This document shows, in pieces, positions 9,632-17,936 of a stretch of 55,670 bases of DNA. The notes beneath the pieces were generated by a model. That model did not search any database, was not told the DNA's origin, and saw only the letters and a program-made list of their open reading frames with translations. Positions within the stretch are counted from its first letter, which is position 1. Every line of letters starts with the position of its first letter. The position numbers were made by a program, and so were the translations under genes. The DNA is from Janibacter limosus NBRC 16128 (GTDB lineage Bacteria; Actinomycetota; Actinomycetes; Actinomycetales; Dermatophilaceae): assembly GCF_001570985.1 (NCBI RefSeq), contig NZ_BCSS01000022.1:1-55670 (forward strand), in the 5' to 3' direction.

Positions 9632-11023
9632 TCAGCGGCAGCCGCAGGCGGTGAGGTCGGCGACGATCGTGTCGAGCGCCGCTCGGGCGCCGAGCGTGCC
9701 CGTCGTCGACGGGACGCGGTCGGCGATGAGGACGAAGGTGAGCAGCCGCCCGTCCGCCGTGGTCGTCGTGCCCGCGAGCGCGGAGGTCCCCGTGAGGGTG
9801 CCCGTCTTGGCCCGGGCGATGCCCGCGGCGGGGTGCGACTCGTCGGTGTCGTAGCGGTGGTGGAGGGTGCCGGTGAGGCCGGCGATCGGCAGCTCGGACA
9901 GCACGAGGCTCATCGTCTGCGCGGAGCCGGTGATCCCGAGCTGCATGACATCGGAGATGACCCTGGCCGGGATGGCCTGACCGGAGCTGAGACCGCAGCT
10001 GTCCTTGAGCTTCACTCCCGTGAGGTCGACCCCCGCGTCCTCGAGGCTGGTGTGCACCCAGGCCGCGACGTCCGCGAAGGAGCTCCCCGCGCCGTCGGCG
10101 ACCGCGGCCTGCCGGGCCACATTTTCGGTCAGGGCGTTGTCGCTGTCGTCCAGGGCGAGGGCGAGCACATCGCCGAGCGGAGCGGACTCGACGGACCCGA
10201 GCTCCTCGGCGCCCTGCGGGGCCGCCTGCTTCCACGACGACGCAGAGTTGTCGACCGAGACCGTGACGCCGGCCTTCTTCAGCTGTGCCGCGAAGGCCTT
10301 GAGCACGGCCCGCTCGGGAAACTTCGGTGAGGCGTTGAAGGGCTCGGGCCGGTCCCCCGCCAGACCCACCATCGACACGCCCTGGGTGTAGCCGTCCGCC
10401 ACGTCTGCCATGTCCCACGTCGGGGCGTAGCGCTCACCGGCCGCGTACGTGGAGTCCAGGCGAAGGGAGAGGCGAGCTCCCCCTTGCGTCCCCAAGGAGT
10501 CAGCGACCTGCTGGGCCAGGTCCGCCAGCCCGGCCCGACCCTCGACCTTGGTCGGGTCGCCGGCCCCCTTGGCGAGCATCGTGTCGCCGGACGCGACGAG
10601 CACCAGCTCGTCCTCGTCGCGCACGACGGTGGTCGTCATGGTGCGGGTGAGGTCAGTGCGCTCGGACACGGCAGCAGCCGTGAGCAGCTTGGCCGTGGAC
10701 GCCGGGGTCTGCGGGCGGTCCGCACCCTTGGAGTAGAGGGTCTCGCCACTCAACGCGTCGCGCACGACGACGCCGACCCGAGGGCCGAGCTGCTTGTCCT
10801 GAACGTCCGTGCGCAGGGCCCTCGTCAGGCCAGCCTCTGTGGGTGCGGGCGCGTCCTTGGCCGCGGGGGGCAGGACCACCGTCGGCTCGACGGACTGCGG
10901 GACCTGCTCGGAGACGGCCTCGTCGATCGTCAGGACACCCGGGACCTGGTCGTAGGCGTCGGCCGCGCCATAGCCGATTGCGAGGGCTGCGACAGAGGTC
11001 ACGGCGATCAGAGCACGTCGCAC
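9632..11023 (-). CDS. dacB: D-alanyl-D-alanine carboxypeptidase/endopeptidase (PBP4, S13)
   Basis: 463 residues, exported. An uncleaved or cleaved signal segment (about 3-22) is followed by a penicillin-binding domain with the three catalytic motifs: STAK (109-112), SDN (294-296) and KTG (406-408). The S13 family trims peptide stems and cross-links of peptidoglycan. A pair of cysteines near the C-terminus (CGC, 460-462) is unusual for an exported protein and might form a disulfide with Cys343. It is the first gene of the long minus-strand run and is divergent from ppa. GTG start with AGGGG about 7 nt upstream. Confidence 0.88.
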   Translation of the reverse strand: MRRALIAVTSVAALAIGYGAADAYDQVPGVLTIDEAVSEQVPQSVEPTVVLPPAAKDAPAPTEAGLTRALRTDVQDKQLGPRVGVVVRDALSGETLYSKGADRPQTPASTAKLLTAAAVSERTDLTRTMTTTVVRDEDELVLVASGDTMLAKGAGDPTKVEGRAGLADLAQQVADSLGTQGGARLSLRLDSTYAAGERYAPTWDMADVADGYTQGVSMVGLAGDRPEPFNASPKFPERAVLKAFAAQLKKAGVTVSVDNSASSWKQAAPQGAEELGSVESAPLGDVLALALDDSDNALTENVARQAAVADGAGSSFADVAAWVHTSLEDAGVDLTGVKLKDSCGLSSGQAIPARVISDVMQLGITGSAQTMSLVLSELPIAGLTGTLHHRYDTDESHPAAGIARAKTGTLTGTSALAGTTTTADGRLLTFVLIADRVPSTTGTLGARAALDTIVADLTACGCR

Positions 11024-11109
11024 GTGCGGCCCCTTGCGGTGTTTTGACGGTGGTGGTGGAACACTGGCCTCGAGAATAGTTCACCGTCACCGAGACAAGG
11101 GGCACACCT

Positions 11110-11736
11110 GTGGAGTTCGACGTCACCATCGAGATCCCGAAGGGCCAGAAGAACAAGTACGAGGTCGACCACGCCACCGGGCGCATCCGCCTCGACCGCA
11201 TGCTCTTCACCTCCATGGCCTACCCGAGCGACTACGGCTACGTCGAGGACACCCTCGGCGAGGACGGCGACCCGCTGGACGTGCTCGTCCTCCTCGACGA
11301 GCCCACCTGGCCCGGCTGCCTCGTGCGCGCCCGGCCGATCGGGATGTTCCACATGCGTGACGAGGCCGGTGGCGACGACAAGGTCCTGTGCGTCCCCGCG
11401 GGCGATCCGCGCAAGGAAGGCATCAAGGAGCTCGAGGACATCAGCGAGTTCGACCGCTTGGAGATCCAGCACTTCTTCGAGACCTACAAGGACCTCGAGC
11501 CCGGCAAGTCCGTCGAGGGCGCCCACTGGGTCGGTCGCGAGGAGGCCGAGCAGACCGTCCTCGAGGCCATCGAGCGCGCCAAGGCCAATGGCATGAGCAC
11601 TGCCCGCTGGAACATGCCGGCCGGTCACACGCAGCAGAAGGACGTGACCCACTCGGAGGACGACATCAAGGCCGCCGCTGCCCGGGCACGCGACGAGCTC
11701 GCCACCAAGGAGAACCCGCTCAGCGACAGCGAGTGA
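11110..11736 (+). CDS. ppa: Inorganic pyrophosphatase with C-terminal extension
   Basis: 208 residues. Soluble family I pyrophosphatase. The catalytic region is clear: [12 protein letters not shown] followed by [10 protein letters not shown]. The enzyme hydrolyses the PPi released by biosynthesis. The catalytic core normally ends near residue 160-165; here about 45 extra residues follow (from STARWNMP to the end), charged and probably disordered or helical. GTG start after an AAGGGG site, divergent from dacB. Its last 17 bases overlap the converging SRPBCC gene. Confidence 0.93.
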   Translation: MEFDVTIEIPKGQKNKYEVDHATGRIRLDRMLFTSMAYPSDYGYVEDTLGEDGDPLDVLVLLDEPTWPGCLVRARPIGMFHMRDEAGGDDKVLCVPAGDPRKEGIKELEDISEFDRLEIQHFFETYKDLEPGKSVEGAHWVGREEAEQTVLEAIERAKANGMSTARWNMPAGHTQQKDVTHSEDDIKAAAARARDELATKENPLSDSE

Positions 11737-12166
11737 TCTCCTGAGCCAACCCGTGGCGGCCCTGTCGCATCATCCACGCGTGGTTGGCCCGCAGCACAGC
11801 AGGCGCGAGGGTCGCCGCCCGGGACAACCGGGCGGCGACCCTCACCTCTTGGTCGAAAATCGCCGTCGTCGTCCCTCCGCCCGTGACGATCGACCACTGG
11901 GCCCACCCGGTGAGGTCACCGTCGACGGCGACGCGCAGGCGGCCCCCTTCGCGGTCCTCGATCTGGCGGGTGAGGACCAGGTGCAGGGTGACGGGCAGCA
12001 GGCTGCGGATCCGCGCCCGACCGGACCGGTCGTCCAGCGCCTCCACCGATCGGACCTGGGACCACCATCGCGGGTAGTGCTCGATGTCGACGAGCGCGGC
12101 GACGACCGGCTCGGCAGGACCGGGCAGCGACCACTCGTGGTGGAAGGCAAAGCGCTGGGTGGTCAC
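11720..12166 (-). CDS. SRPBCC (START-like) family protein
   Basis: 148 residues. It begins as a typical polyketide-cyclase/START-like fold: an N-terminal strand, then a helix with [15 protein letters not shown], a hallmark of this family's ligand-binding hydrophobic cavity, and a C-terminal long helix. The ligand is unknown. I take the GTG at 12166. The frame stays open far upstream (to about 13519), but that part is antisense to the hydrolase and lipoprotein genes and reads as low-complexity Arg/Gly/His. The 3' end overlaps ppa by 17 bp in convergent orientation. Confidence 0.72.
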   Translation of the reverse strand: MTTQRFAFHHEWSLPGPAEPVVAALVDIEHYPRWWSQVRSVEALDDRSGRARIRSLLPVTLHLVLTRQIEDREGGRLRVAVDGDLTGWAQWSIVTGGGTTTAIFDQEVRVAARLSRAATLAPAVLRANHAWMMRQGRHGLAQEITRCR

Positions 12167-12192
12167 ACTCCCATCCAAGCGCACATGTGAAC

Positions 12193-12198
12193 TACGGT
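12193..12198 (+). promoter_or_regulatory. Putative leaderless -10 (TACGGT) for the alpha/beta hydrolase
   Basis: TACGGT is exactly 7 nt before the GTG at 12206 and no Shine-Dalgarno is present. It lies in a 39-bp divergent gap shared with the SRPBCC gene. Confidence 0.55.
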
Positions 12199-12205
12199 TC
12201 GACTC

Positions 12206-13096
12206 GTGCGCTACTACTCTCGTGACGGCCTGACCTTCGACGTCGACGACTCCGGACCCGCAGGGGCGGATCTCGTTGTCCTGCTGCACGGTTGGCCGCA
12301 GGACCGCACCGCGTGGAGCAAGGTGACGCCCCTGCTCAGCGCCACCGGCGTGCGGGTCATCGCCCCGGACCTGCGTGGCTACTCCCCCGGCGCGCGCCCG
12401 GGCAACCACCTCGACTACGTGATCACCGAGATGGTCGACGATGTCGTCGCGCTGCTCGACGAGGCCGGCGCCGAGCGGGCCCACATCGTGGGGCACGACT
12501 GGGGCGGGGCGCTCGCCTGGGCCGTGGCGGCCCGGGCACCGGGGCGCGTCGCGACCCTCACGGTGCTGTCGACGCCGAGCCCGGCCGGGATGGCGCACGG
12601 CGTGCGCTCCGGTGATCAGCTCAAGCACAGCTGGTACATGGCGCTCTTCGCGCTGCCGGTGCTGCCCGTGCTGTTCTTCCGCCTCTTCGCCCAGCAGATC
12701 CTCGAGCGGATCGGCATGCCGCGCGAGCGCGCCGCGTACGACGCTCGCCGGCTGAAGACGCCGGGCGCGGCCGAGGGCACCTTCGCCTGGTACCGGGCGG
12801 CCCTCTCCCCCACCCTGATGTGGCGCAAGCGTCGGGCGAAGGGGGCTCCCCGCCGCAGCGTGCACCGTCGCGTCATCCCCACCGCCTTCGTGTGGGGCAG
12901 CAAGGACCCGGCCTTCTCCGAGGTCTCGACCGCGCACACCGTGGAGCAGCTGCGCCGTCGTGCCGGCGACCGGCCCGAGCTGGCGATCACCCGCGAGCTG
13001 AAGACCGGCCACTGGCTGATGGAGACCCACCCCGAGGTCATCGCCGAGGTCGTCCTGGAGCGCATCGCGGACGTCGGCGACCAGCTCGCGAGCTGA
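12206..13096 (+). CDS. Alpha/beta hydrolase, epoxide hydrolase-like
   Basis: 296 residues. The oxyanion-hole motif HGWP (28-31) and the nucleophile elbow GHDWGG with Asp98 mark it as the epoxide hydrolase/haloalkane dehalogenase branch, which uses an Asp nucleophile. The likely catalytic His is His269 in TGHWLMETHPE. The acid residue probably lies in the WGSKDPAF region. The substrate is unknown. GTG start with a leaderless-type -10. Divergent from the SRPBCC gene and followed 6 bp later by a lipoprotein gene. Confidence 0.85.
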   Translation: MRYYSRDGLTFDVDDSGPAGADLVVLLHGWPQDRTAWSKVTPLLSATGVRVIAPDLRGYSPGARPGNHLDYVITEMVDDVVALLDEAGAERAHIVGHDWGGALAWAVAARAPGRVATLTVLSTPSPAGMAHGVRSGDQLKHSWYMALFALPVLPVLFFRLFAQQILERIGMPRERAAYDARRLKTPGAAEGTFAWYRAALSPTLMWRKRRAKGAPRRSVHRRVIPTAFVWGSKDPAFSEVSTAHTVEQLRRRAGDRPELAITRELKTGHWLMETHPEVIAEVVLERIADVGDQLAS

Positions 13097-13102
13097 CGCC
13101 GG

Positions 13103-13531
13103 ATGTCGTCCATGGCGATCGCCCGCCGGAGCCTGCTCATCGCCTCGCTCGCGATGGCCACTGCCGCGTGCGGCCGCCGGAGCGACATCCCGGCCGTGCA
13201 GGCTGCCCTGCAGCAGGCGGTCGAGTCCCTGCCCGCCTGGCGCAGCGGAAGGATCCAGTATCAGGACTCCACCTCGGCCGGGACCACGATCAGCGGGGTC
13301 CTCAGCCTCGCCGGTGACGACCGTGACGCGGCGGCGGCCAGCCTCGTCTCGGTCCTCGAGGCAATCATCCGCACGTACGTGGACCAGCCGAGGACGCGCA
13401 CGGCCTTCGTGCGGGTCGAGGGGCACCCCGAGGGCGACCAGAGCACCCGGGTGACGGCGGCGGACGTCCTCGCGCCGGCAGAGGGCGCGAATGTCACCAC
13501 CGACGACCTGGTGGAGCATTTCGGGCTCTGA
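13103..13531 (+). CDS. Small lipoprotein of unknown function
   Basis: 142 residues. A basic N-terminus, a hydrophobic stretch and the lipobox ATAAC put the lipidated Cys at position 23, so it should be anchored on the outer face of the membrane. The rest is a small alpha/beta domain without a family I recognise. It starts 6 bases after the hydrolase stop and has no clear ribosome binding site, so translation is probably coupled. ATG at 13112 is an alternative start. Confidence 0.7.
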   Translation: MSSMAIARRSLLIASLAMATAACGRRSDIPAVQAALQQAVESLPAWRSGRIQYQDSTSAGTTISGVLSLAGDDRDAAAASLVSVLEAIIRTYVDQPRTRTAFVRVEGHPEGDQSTRVTAADVLAPAEGANVTTDDLVEHFGL

Positions 13532-13551
13532 CGTGGGCCACCACCGCCCGA

Positions 13552-13581
13552 TTCGGTCCGATGCCCCCGGATCCGTATACT
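13552..13581 (+). promoter_or_regulatory. Promoter of tRNA-Thr
   Basis: -10 TATACT (13576-13581), five of six consensus bases, is 24 nt before the mature tRNA. A weak -35 (TTCGGT, 13552-13557) lies 18 nt upstream. Confidence 0.55.
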
Positions 13582-13605
13582 CGTGCCTCGCGTCCTCGGG
13601 CGCAC

Positions 13606-13682
13606 GCCGCCTTAGCTCAGTCGGCTAGAGCGTCTCACTCGTAATGAGAAGGTCGTCGGTTCGATTCCGACAGGCGGCTCCA
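13606..13682 (+). tRNA. tRNA-Thr (CGU anticodon)
   Basis: Full cloverleaf. The acceptor stem GCCGCCT pairs with AGGCGGC. The anticodon stem TCTCA/TGAGA encloses the loop CTCGTAA with anticodon CGT at 13640-13642, reading ACG threonine codons. The T-arm GGTTCGATTCC is standard. The discriminator is T at 13679 and CCA is encoded (13680-13682). Confidence 0.96.
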
Positions 13683-13685
13683 CCT

Positions 13686-13716
13686 GAAGCCCCCGGTCCT
13701 CCCGACCGGGGGCTTC
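13686..13716 (+). terminator. Terminator after tRNA-Thr
   Basis: A 13-bp perfect stem (13686-13698 with 13704-13716) and a 5-nt loop start 4 bases after the encoded CCA. The T-tract is poor, as is common in high-GC genomes. Confidence 0.75.
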
Positions 13717-13722
13717 GTCGTG

Positions 13723-13826
13723 CTCGCGGGTGTCGTACTGCAGTTCGCCCGGCCGTCCCGGCTGCGCCCCAGGAAAACTGGGGCCACACCCCCTTCGCGA
13801 TCGTGAGCTGCAGTACGACACGCGAG
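13723..13826. repeat. Palindromic element A, about 104 bp
   Basis: The 14-bp perfect arms GTGTCGTACTGCAG (13730-13743) and CTGCAGTACGACAC (13808-13821) extend outward by another 5 bp (CTCGC / GCGAG) with a 2-nt bulge. The 64-nt spacer contains a nested hairpin: a 7-bp stem around GCCCCAG with loop GAAAA (13766-13784). The layout and several bases match element B at 24551-24665. It lies between the tRNA terminator and the glycosyltransferase operon and encodes nothing convincing. Confidence 0.75.
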
Positions 13827-13864
13827 GGGATGAATGCGCTCGGCAGGGGGTAAGTGGAAGGACT

Positions 13865-13881
13865 GCGGGCCATCAGCCCGC
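13865..13881 (+). other. Leader hairpin before the glycosyltransferase operon
   Basis: A 6-bp perfect stem GCGGGC/GCCCGC with loop CATCA, 16 bases before the ribosome binding site of the first glycosyltransferase. It could affect mRNA stability or initiation; this is inference. Confidence 0.35.
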
Positions 13882-13907
13882 GGCATCTGGCTGCCCGAGG
13901 AGGATGG

Positions 13908-15029
13908 ATGACCCAGCGAGCGTCACTGGAGCAAGGGAGCGTGCAGCCTGCGGACCGGATCACGGTGGCCTCCGTGCCGGGTTCGCACGTCTACGTCCGG
14001 CACATCGCTGCACTGGACGAGGAGAGGCCGACCGTCGTCCGGCTCGACGACCCTGACCCGGATGCCCCCGGCCGGTCCACCGTGGAGAAGTGGTGGCCGC
14101 CGGTCATGCTGGACCCCGCCTGGCTGCGCGAGGCGGACTACGACCTGCTGCACGTCCAGTTCGGCTTCGATGCCCGCGACCCGGCCCAGCTGGAGGAGGC
14201 ACTGTCCGTCGTCGCGGAGCGGGGCGCTCCCTTCGTCTACACGGCCCACGACCTGCGCAACCCGCACCACCGCGACAGCAGCACCCACGCGCGCCAGCTC
14301 GACGTGCTCATGGACCACGCGGACGCGGTCATCACGCTGACGTCTGGCGCAGCCGACGAGATTTGGCGACGGTGGAGTCGTGAGGCGCTCGTCCTGCCGC
14401 ACCCGCACGTCGTCGACTTCCCGACGATGCGCGCCCAACGTGCCCGCCGGGCCGCGGCGGGCGTCCCGGCCGACTTCCGCGTCGGCCTGCACGTCAAGAG
14501 CCTGCGCGCCAACATGGACCCGCTCGCGATCCTGCCGACGCTCGAGGAGACGGTGGCTTCCCTGCCGGGAGCCGTGCTCGTGGTCAACGGGCACCGCGAC
14601 GTCCTGGACCGCGACGGAGCACGCCGCGACATCGAGTTGGCCGACCATCTCGAGGAGGCGCAGCGCAGCGGCCGTCTCGAGCTGCACGTGCACGACTTCC
14701 TCGACGACGCCTCCCTCTGGGACTACCTCGGCGGCCTCGACGTCTCGGTGCTGCCCTACCGGTTCGGGACCCACTCCGGTTGGCTCGAGGCCTGCCGCGA
14801 CCTCGGGACGAGCGTCGTCGCACCCACCTGCGGCTACTACGCCGAGCAGGGGCCGGTCCTGTCCTACGAGATGGACGAGGAGGGCTTCGACCCCGAGAGC
14901 CTGTCCCGCGCCATCACCCTCGCCTACGAGGAGGGCCCCGCTGCGGCGGCAACCGTCGGGCAGCGACGGCGTCAGCGTGCCGAGATCGCGGCTGCCCACG
15001 AGTCCCTCTACCGGAGGCTCCTGTCATGA
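13908..15029 (+). CDS. Glycosyltransferase 1 of the four-gene cluster (GT-B fold)
   Basis: 373 residues. GT-B type glycosyltransferase, resembling family 4. An N-terminal domain contains YDLLHVQFGFDARD and FVYTAHDLRNPHH, and a C-terminal nucleotide-sugar domain has DVSVLPYRFGTHSGWLEA and DLGTSVVAP in place of the usual E-x7-E region. Donor and acceptor are unknown; it is probably cytoplasmic or membrane-associated. ATG start with GAGGAGG at 13897-13903. The stop overlaps the next start as ATGA. It is the first gene of a four-glycosyltransferase operon. Confidence 0.82.
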   Translation: MTQRASLEQGSVQPADRITVASVPGSHVYVRHIAALDEERPTVVRLDDPDPDAPGRSTVEKWWPPVMLDPAWLREADYDLLHVQFGFDARDPAQLEEALSVVAERGAPFVYTAHDLRNPHHRDSSTHARQLDVLMDHADAVITLTSGAADEIWRRWSREALVLPHPHVVDFPTMRAQRARRAAAGVPADFRVGLHVKSLRANMDPLAILPTLEETVASLPGAVLVVNGHRDVLDRDGARRDIELADHLEEAQRSGRLELHVHDFLDDASLWDYLGGLDVSVLPYRFGTHSGWLEACRDLGTSVVAPTCGYYAEQGPVLSYEMDEEGFDPESLSRAITLAYEEGPAAAATVGQRRRQRAEIAAAHESLYRRLLS

Positions 15030-16111
15030 GCAGCACGTCCCGCACGCTGCGGATCTGCCTCATCGCCTCCAGCCGGTTCCCGGTCAGTGAGCCCTTCGCC
15101 GGAGGACTCGAGGCGCACACCCACGCCCTGGCGAGGGAGCTGCGGCGACGGGGTCACGCGGTGACGCTCTTCGCCAAGGCGGGATCGGACCCGGACCTGG
15201 ACGTCCACGAGCTGCCCCTGGCCGTCTACACCCCTGACGAGACGGCCCGCAAGGACGTCGCTGCACCGCCGGCGACCTGGATGGACGAGCACCATGCCTA
15301 TCTCGGGCTCATGCTCAACCTGATGAAGGGCGGCAGGCAGGACTTCGACCTGGTCCACAACAACAGCCTGCACCACCTGCCGGTCGCCATGTCGTCCGCT
15401 CTCGACATCCCCGTCGTCACCACTCTCCACACGCCGCCGCTGCCGTGGCTGACCTCCGCCGTCGAGTTCGCCGGCCCCAACTGCCACTTCGTCTCCGTCA
15501 GCAAGGCGACCGCCCTCGCCTGGGCGCACATCGTCTCGAGCACGGCAGTCCCCAACGGGGTCGACCTCGAGCAGTGGCGTCCCGGACCGGGAGGCGGTCC
15601 TGCGGTCTGGTCGGGACGCATCGTCCCGGAGAAGGCCCCCCACCAGGCGATCCTCGCGGCGCGACGTGCCGCGATCCCGCTGCGGCTGGCCGGGGAGGTC
15701 CTCGATCGCACCTACTTCGAGCGCGAGGTCGAGCCCCTGCTCGGCGACGATGTCGAGTACGTGGGGCACCTGGCGCACGGCGAGCTCGTGGAGCTGGTCA
15801 GGGAGGCGTGCGTCGCGCTCGTCACGCCGGCGTGGGAGGAGCCCTTTGGTCTCGTCGCCGCGGAAGCGATGTCCTGCGGCACCCCTGTCGCGGCGTTCGC
15901 CCGCGGGGCACTCACGGAGCTCGTCACCCAGGACACCGGGGCACTCGCCACGCCCGGGGACGTCCAGGGCCTGGCCGATGCCATGCACCTCGCCGCGGCG
16001 CTGGACCGACGGCAGGTCAGGCGTGTGGCCGAGATGCGCTTCTCCCACCGCGCCATGGTCGACGGCTACGAGAGCGTCTACCACGACGCACTGGAGACCA
16101 GCGGCGCGTGA
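15026..16111 (+). CDS. Glycosyltransferase 2 of the cluster (family 4)
   Basis: 361 residues. Clear GT4 enzyme: the N-terminal glycine-rich region FAGGLEAHTHALARELRRRG, a central VSVSKATALAW, VPNGVDLEQW, and the donor-binding signature EEPFGLVAAEAMSCGTPV (about 270-288), which contains the E-x7-E pair. It likely adds a sugar from a nucleotide donor with retention. ATGA overlap with the previous gene and GTGA overlap with the next show tight coupling. Confidence 0.88.
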   Translation: MSSTSRTLRICLIASSRFPVSEPFAGGLEAHTHALARELRRRGHAVTLFAKAGSDPDLDVHELPLAVYTPDETARKDVAAPPATWMDEHHAYLGLMLNLMKGGRQDFDLVHNNSLHHLPVAMSSALDIPVVTTLHTPPLPWLTSAVEFAGPNCHFVSVSKATALAWAHIVSSTAVPNGVDLEQWRPGPGGGPAVWSGRIVPEKAPHQAILAARRAAIPLRLAGEVLDRTYFEREVEPLLGDDVEYVGHLAHGELVELVREACVALVTPAWEEPFGLVAAEAMSCGTPVAAFARGALTELVTQDTGALATPGDVQGLADAMHLAAALDRRQVRRVAEMRFSHRAMVDGYESVYHDALETSGA

Positions 16112-17103
16112 TCGGCTACTACGTGCACCACCACGGCTCCGGGCACCTGCACCGGGCCCGGGCCGTGGCCGACGCCTGGGGAACTGAGATCACCGGGCTG
16201 TCCACCCTCCCCCGCCCCACCGGATGGCCGGGCGAGTGGGTGCAGCTGGCGGACGATGCTCCGGTGGGCGATGCTCCCGCGGACGAGGACCGTGACGTCG
16301 CTGCACGCGATCACCTGCACTGGGCCCCGCTCGGGCATCCCGGGCTGTCCAGCCGGATGGCGCACCTCGCGTCCTGGCTGGACGCCGCGCGGCCCGGCCT
16401 GCTCGTCAGCGATCACTCCGTCGAGGTCACCCTGCTCGCACGCCTGCACGGCGTGCGCGTCGTCGGCGTCGTGCTGCCGGGTCTGCGTTCCGACCCTGCG
16501 CACCTCCTCGGGTACGGGGTCTGCGACGCGCTCGTGGCCATGTGGCCCGACGGAGCTCGCATGCGCACCGGTCTACCGCCCGAGCTGCGCTCGCGCCTGC
16601 GATGCCTTGGCGGGATGTCCCGCTTCGCCCCCGTCACGCACCCCGAGGAGCGCGACCCGGTCCCCCGGGTGGCCGTCCTGTGGGGACGAGGCGGCGACGG
16701 ACCGCCCCTGAGGGAGATCGCGACAGCCCGTGAGCAGACCCACGGGTGGACCTGGACCGTGCTCGGGGGCGAGGACTGGGTGGGCGATCCCTTCACCGTC
16801 CTCCGCTCGGCCGACGTCGTGCTCACCCACGGCGGGCAGAACGCCGTCGCCGAGACCGCGGCCGCCCGACGCCCGGCCATCGTCGTCCCGCAGGCTCGCC
16901 CCTTCGACGAGCAGAGCCAGATGGGGCACGCGCTGACCGACGAAGGGTGGCCGGCCGTGGTCTGCCCCTCACTCCCCTCGCGTGGTTGGCCGGAGTTGCT
17001 GGAGCGAGTCCGGGCGCTCGACGGACAGCGGTGGGGACCGTGGTGCGACGGCCGCGCCGCCGAGCGCTTCGCCCAGGTCCTGCGCGAGGTCGATGCACCA
17101 TGA
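16108..17103 (+). CDS. Glycosyltransferase 3 of the cluster (GT28/MurG-like)
   Basis: 331 residues. The N-terminus MIGYYVHHHGSGHLHRA carries the GSGHxxRA loop of MurG/GT28-like enzymes. THGGQNAVAE near residue 240 is the donor-site motif shared by GT1/GT28 families. This type often acts on lipid-linked or small-molecule acceptors. The GTG start overlaps the previous stop as GTGA, and its own stop overlaps the next start as ATGA. Confidence 0.82.
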   Translation: MIGYYVHHHGSGHLHRARAVADAWGTEITGLSTLPRPTGWPGEWVQLADDAPVGDAPADEDRDVAARDHLHWAPLGHPGLSSRMAHLASWLDAARPGLLVSDHSVEVTLLARLHGVRVVGVVLPGLRSDPAHLLGYGVCDALVAMWPDGARMRTGLPPELRSRLRCLGGMSRFAPVTHPEERDPVPRVAVLWGRGGDGPPLREIATAREQTHGWTWTVLGGEDWVGDPFTVLRSADVVLTHGGQNAVAETAAARRPAIVVPQARPFDEQSQMGHALTDEGWPAVVCPSLPSRGWPELLERVRALDGQRWGPWCDGRAAERFAQVLREVDAP

Positions 17104-17909
17104 GCACCGTCGCCACCGTCACCATCGCGCACGGACGCCACGGGCACCTGGCCAACCAGGCCGCGAGCCTCGATCTCGGCACCCGCCAACCGGAGCACCG
17201 CGTCGTGGTCGCCATGGACGATCCTCGGATCGATCTGCGGAGTGCGCACGTGGTCCACCTCCGCACCGGGTCCGCGGAGCTGCCTCTCGCGGCTGCCCGC
17301 AACCTGGGGGCCGAGCGTGCGCTCGACCTCGGGGCAGAGGTCCTGGTCTTCCTCGACGTCGACTGCCTGGCGGGCCCCCGTCTCGTCGAGGACTACGCGC
17401 TCGCGGTGAGCGAGGAGCCGGACGTCGTCTGGTCGGGCCCGGTCACCTACCTCCCGCCGCCTCCCGCGCACGGGTACGACCTCGCGGCACTCGAGCAGGA
17501 GGACGACCCGCACCACGGCCGTCCGGCGCCCCGGCCCGGAGAGCGAGTCCCCAACCCCAGACCAGAACTCTTCTGGTCGCTCTCCTTCGCGGTCGCGCAC
17601 GACACCTGGTCGCGGATCGGCGGCTTCTGCGAGGAGTACACCGGCTACGGCGGGGAGGACACCGACTTCGGTCGTCTGGTCGAGGCCCGGGGCGCGCGCC
17701 ACGGCTGGGTCGGCGGTGCCCGCGCCTACCACCAGCACCACGACGTCGAGTCGCCTCCTGTCAGGCACCTGGACGCCATCCTGCGCAACGGGGCGGTCTT
17801 CAACGATCGCTGGGGCGAGTGGCCGATGACGTCGTGGCTCCACGAGTTCGCGGACATGGGGCTCGTCGAGTGCTGTGACGGTCACTGGCAGCGGACGGAC
17901 TCGGCGTGA
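17100..17909 (+). CDS. Glycosyltransferase 4 of the cluster (family 2, galactosyltransferase-like C-domain)
   Basis: 269 residues. A GT-A fold inverting enzyme: the metal-binding DVD motif is in VFLDVDCL (86-88), and a C-terminal galactosyltransferase-type motif YTGYGGEDTDF lies at 180-190. No transmembrane segment is seen. It ends the four-gene operon. No polymerase, flippase or acceptor-making gene accompanies the cluster in this window, so the product cannot be told from the sequence. Confidence 0.83.
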   Translation: MSTVATVTIAHGRHGHLANQAASLDLGTRQPEHRVVVAMDDPRIDLRSAHVVHLRTGSAELPLAAARNLGAERALDLGAEVLVFLDVDCLAGPRLVEDYALAVSEEPDVVWSGPVTYLPPPPAHGYDLAALEQEDDPHHGRPAPRPGERVPNPRPELFWSLSFAVAHDTWSRIGGFCEEYTGYGGEDTDFGRLVEARGARHGWVGGARAYHQHHDVESPPVRHLDAILRNGAVFNDRWGEWPMTSWLHEFADMGLVECCDGHWQRTDSA

Positions 17910-17936
17910 CGCCGCACCAGTGACGTGTCGGTGTCG

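Noticed and set aside
12167-13519. Long upstream extension of the SRPBCC gene frame
   Set aside because: It is antisense to the hydrolase and lipoprotein genes and reads as Arg/Gly/His-rich noise; the SRPBCC fold begins at the GTG at 12166.
13606-17909. Genomic island integrated at tRNA-Thr
   Set aside because: The tRNA plus a specialised operon invites this reading, but I found no integrase, no second copy of the tRNA 3' end and no clear base-composition change in the window.
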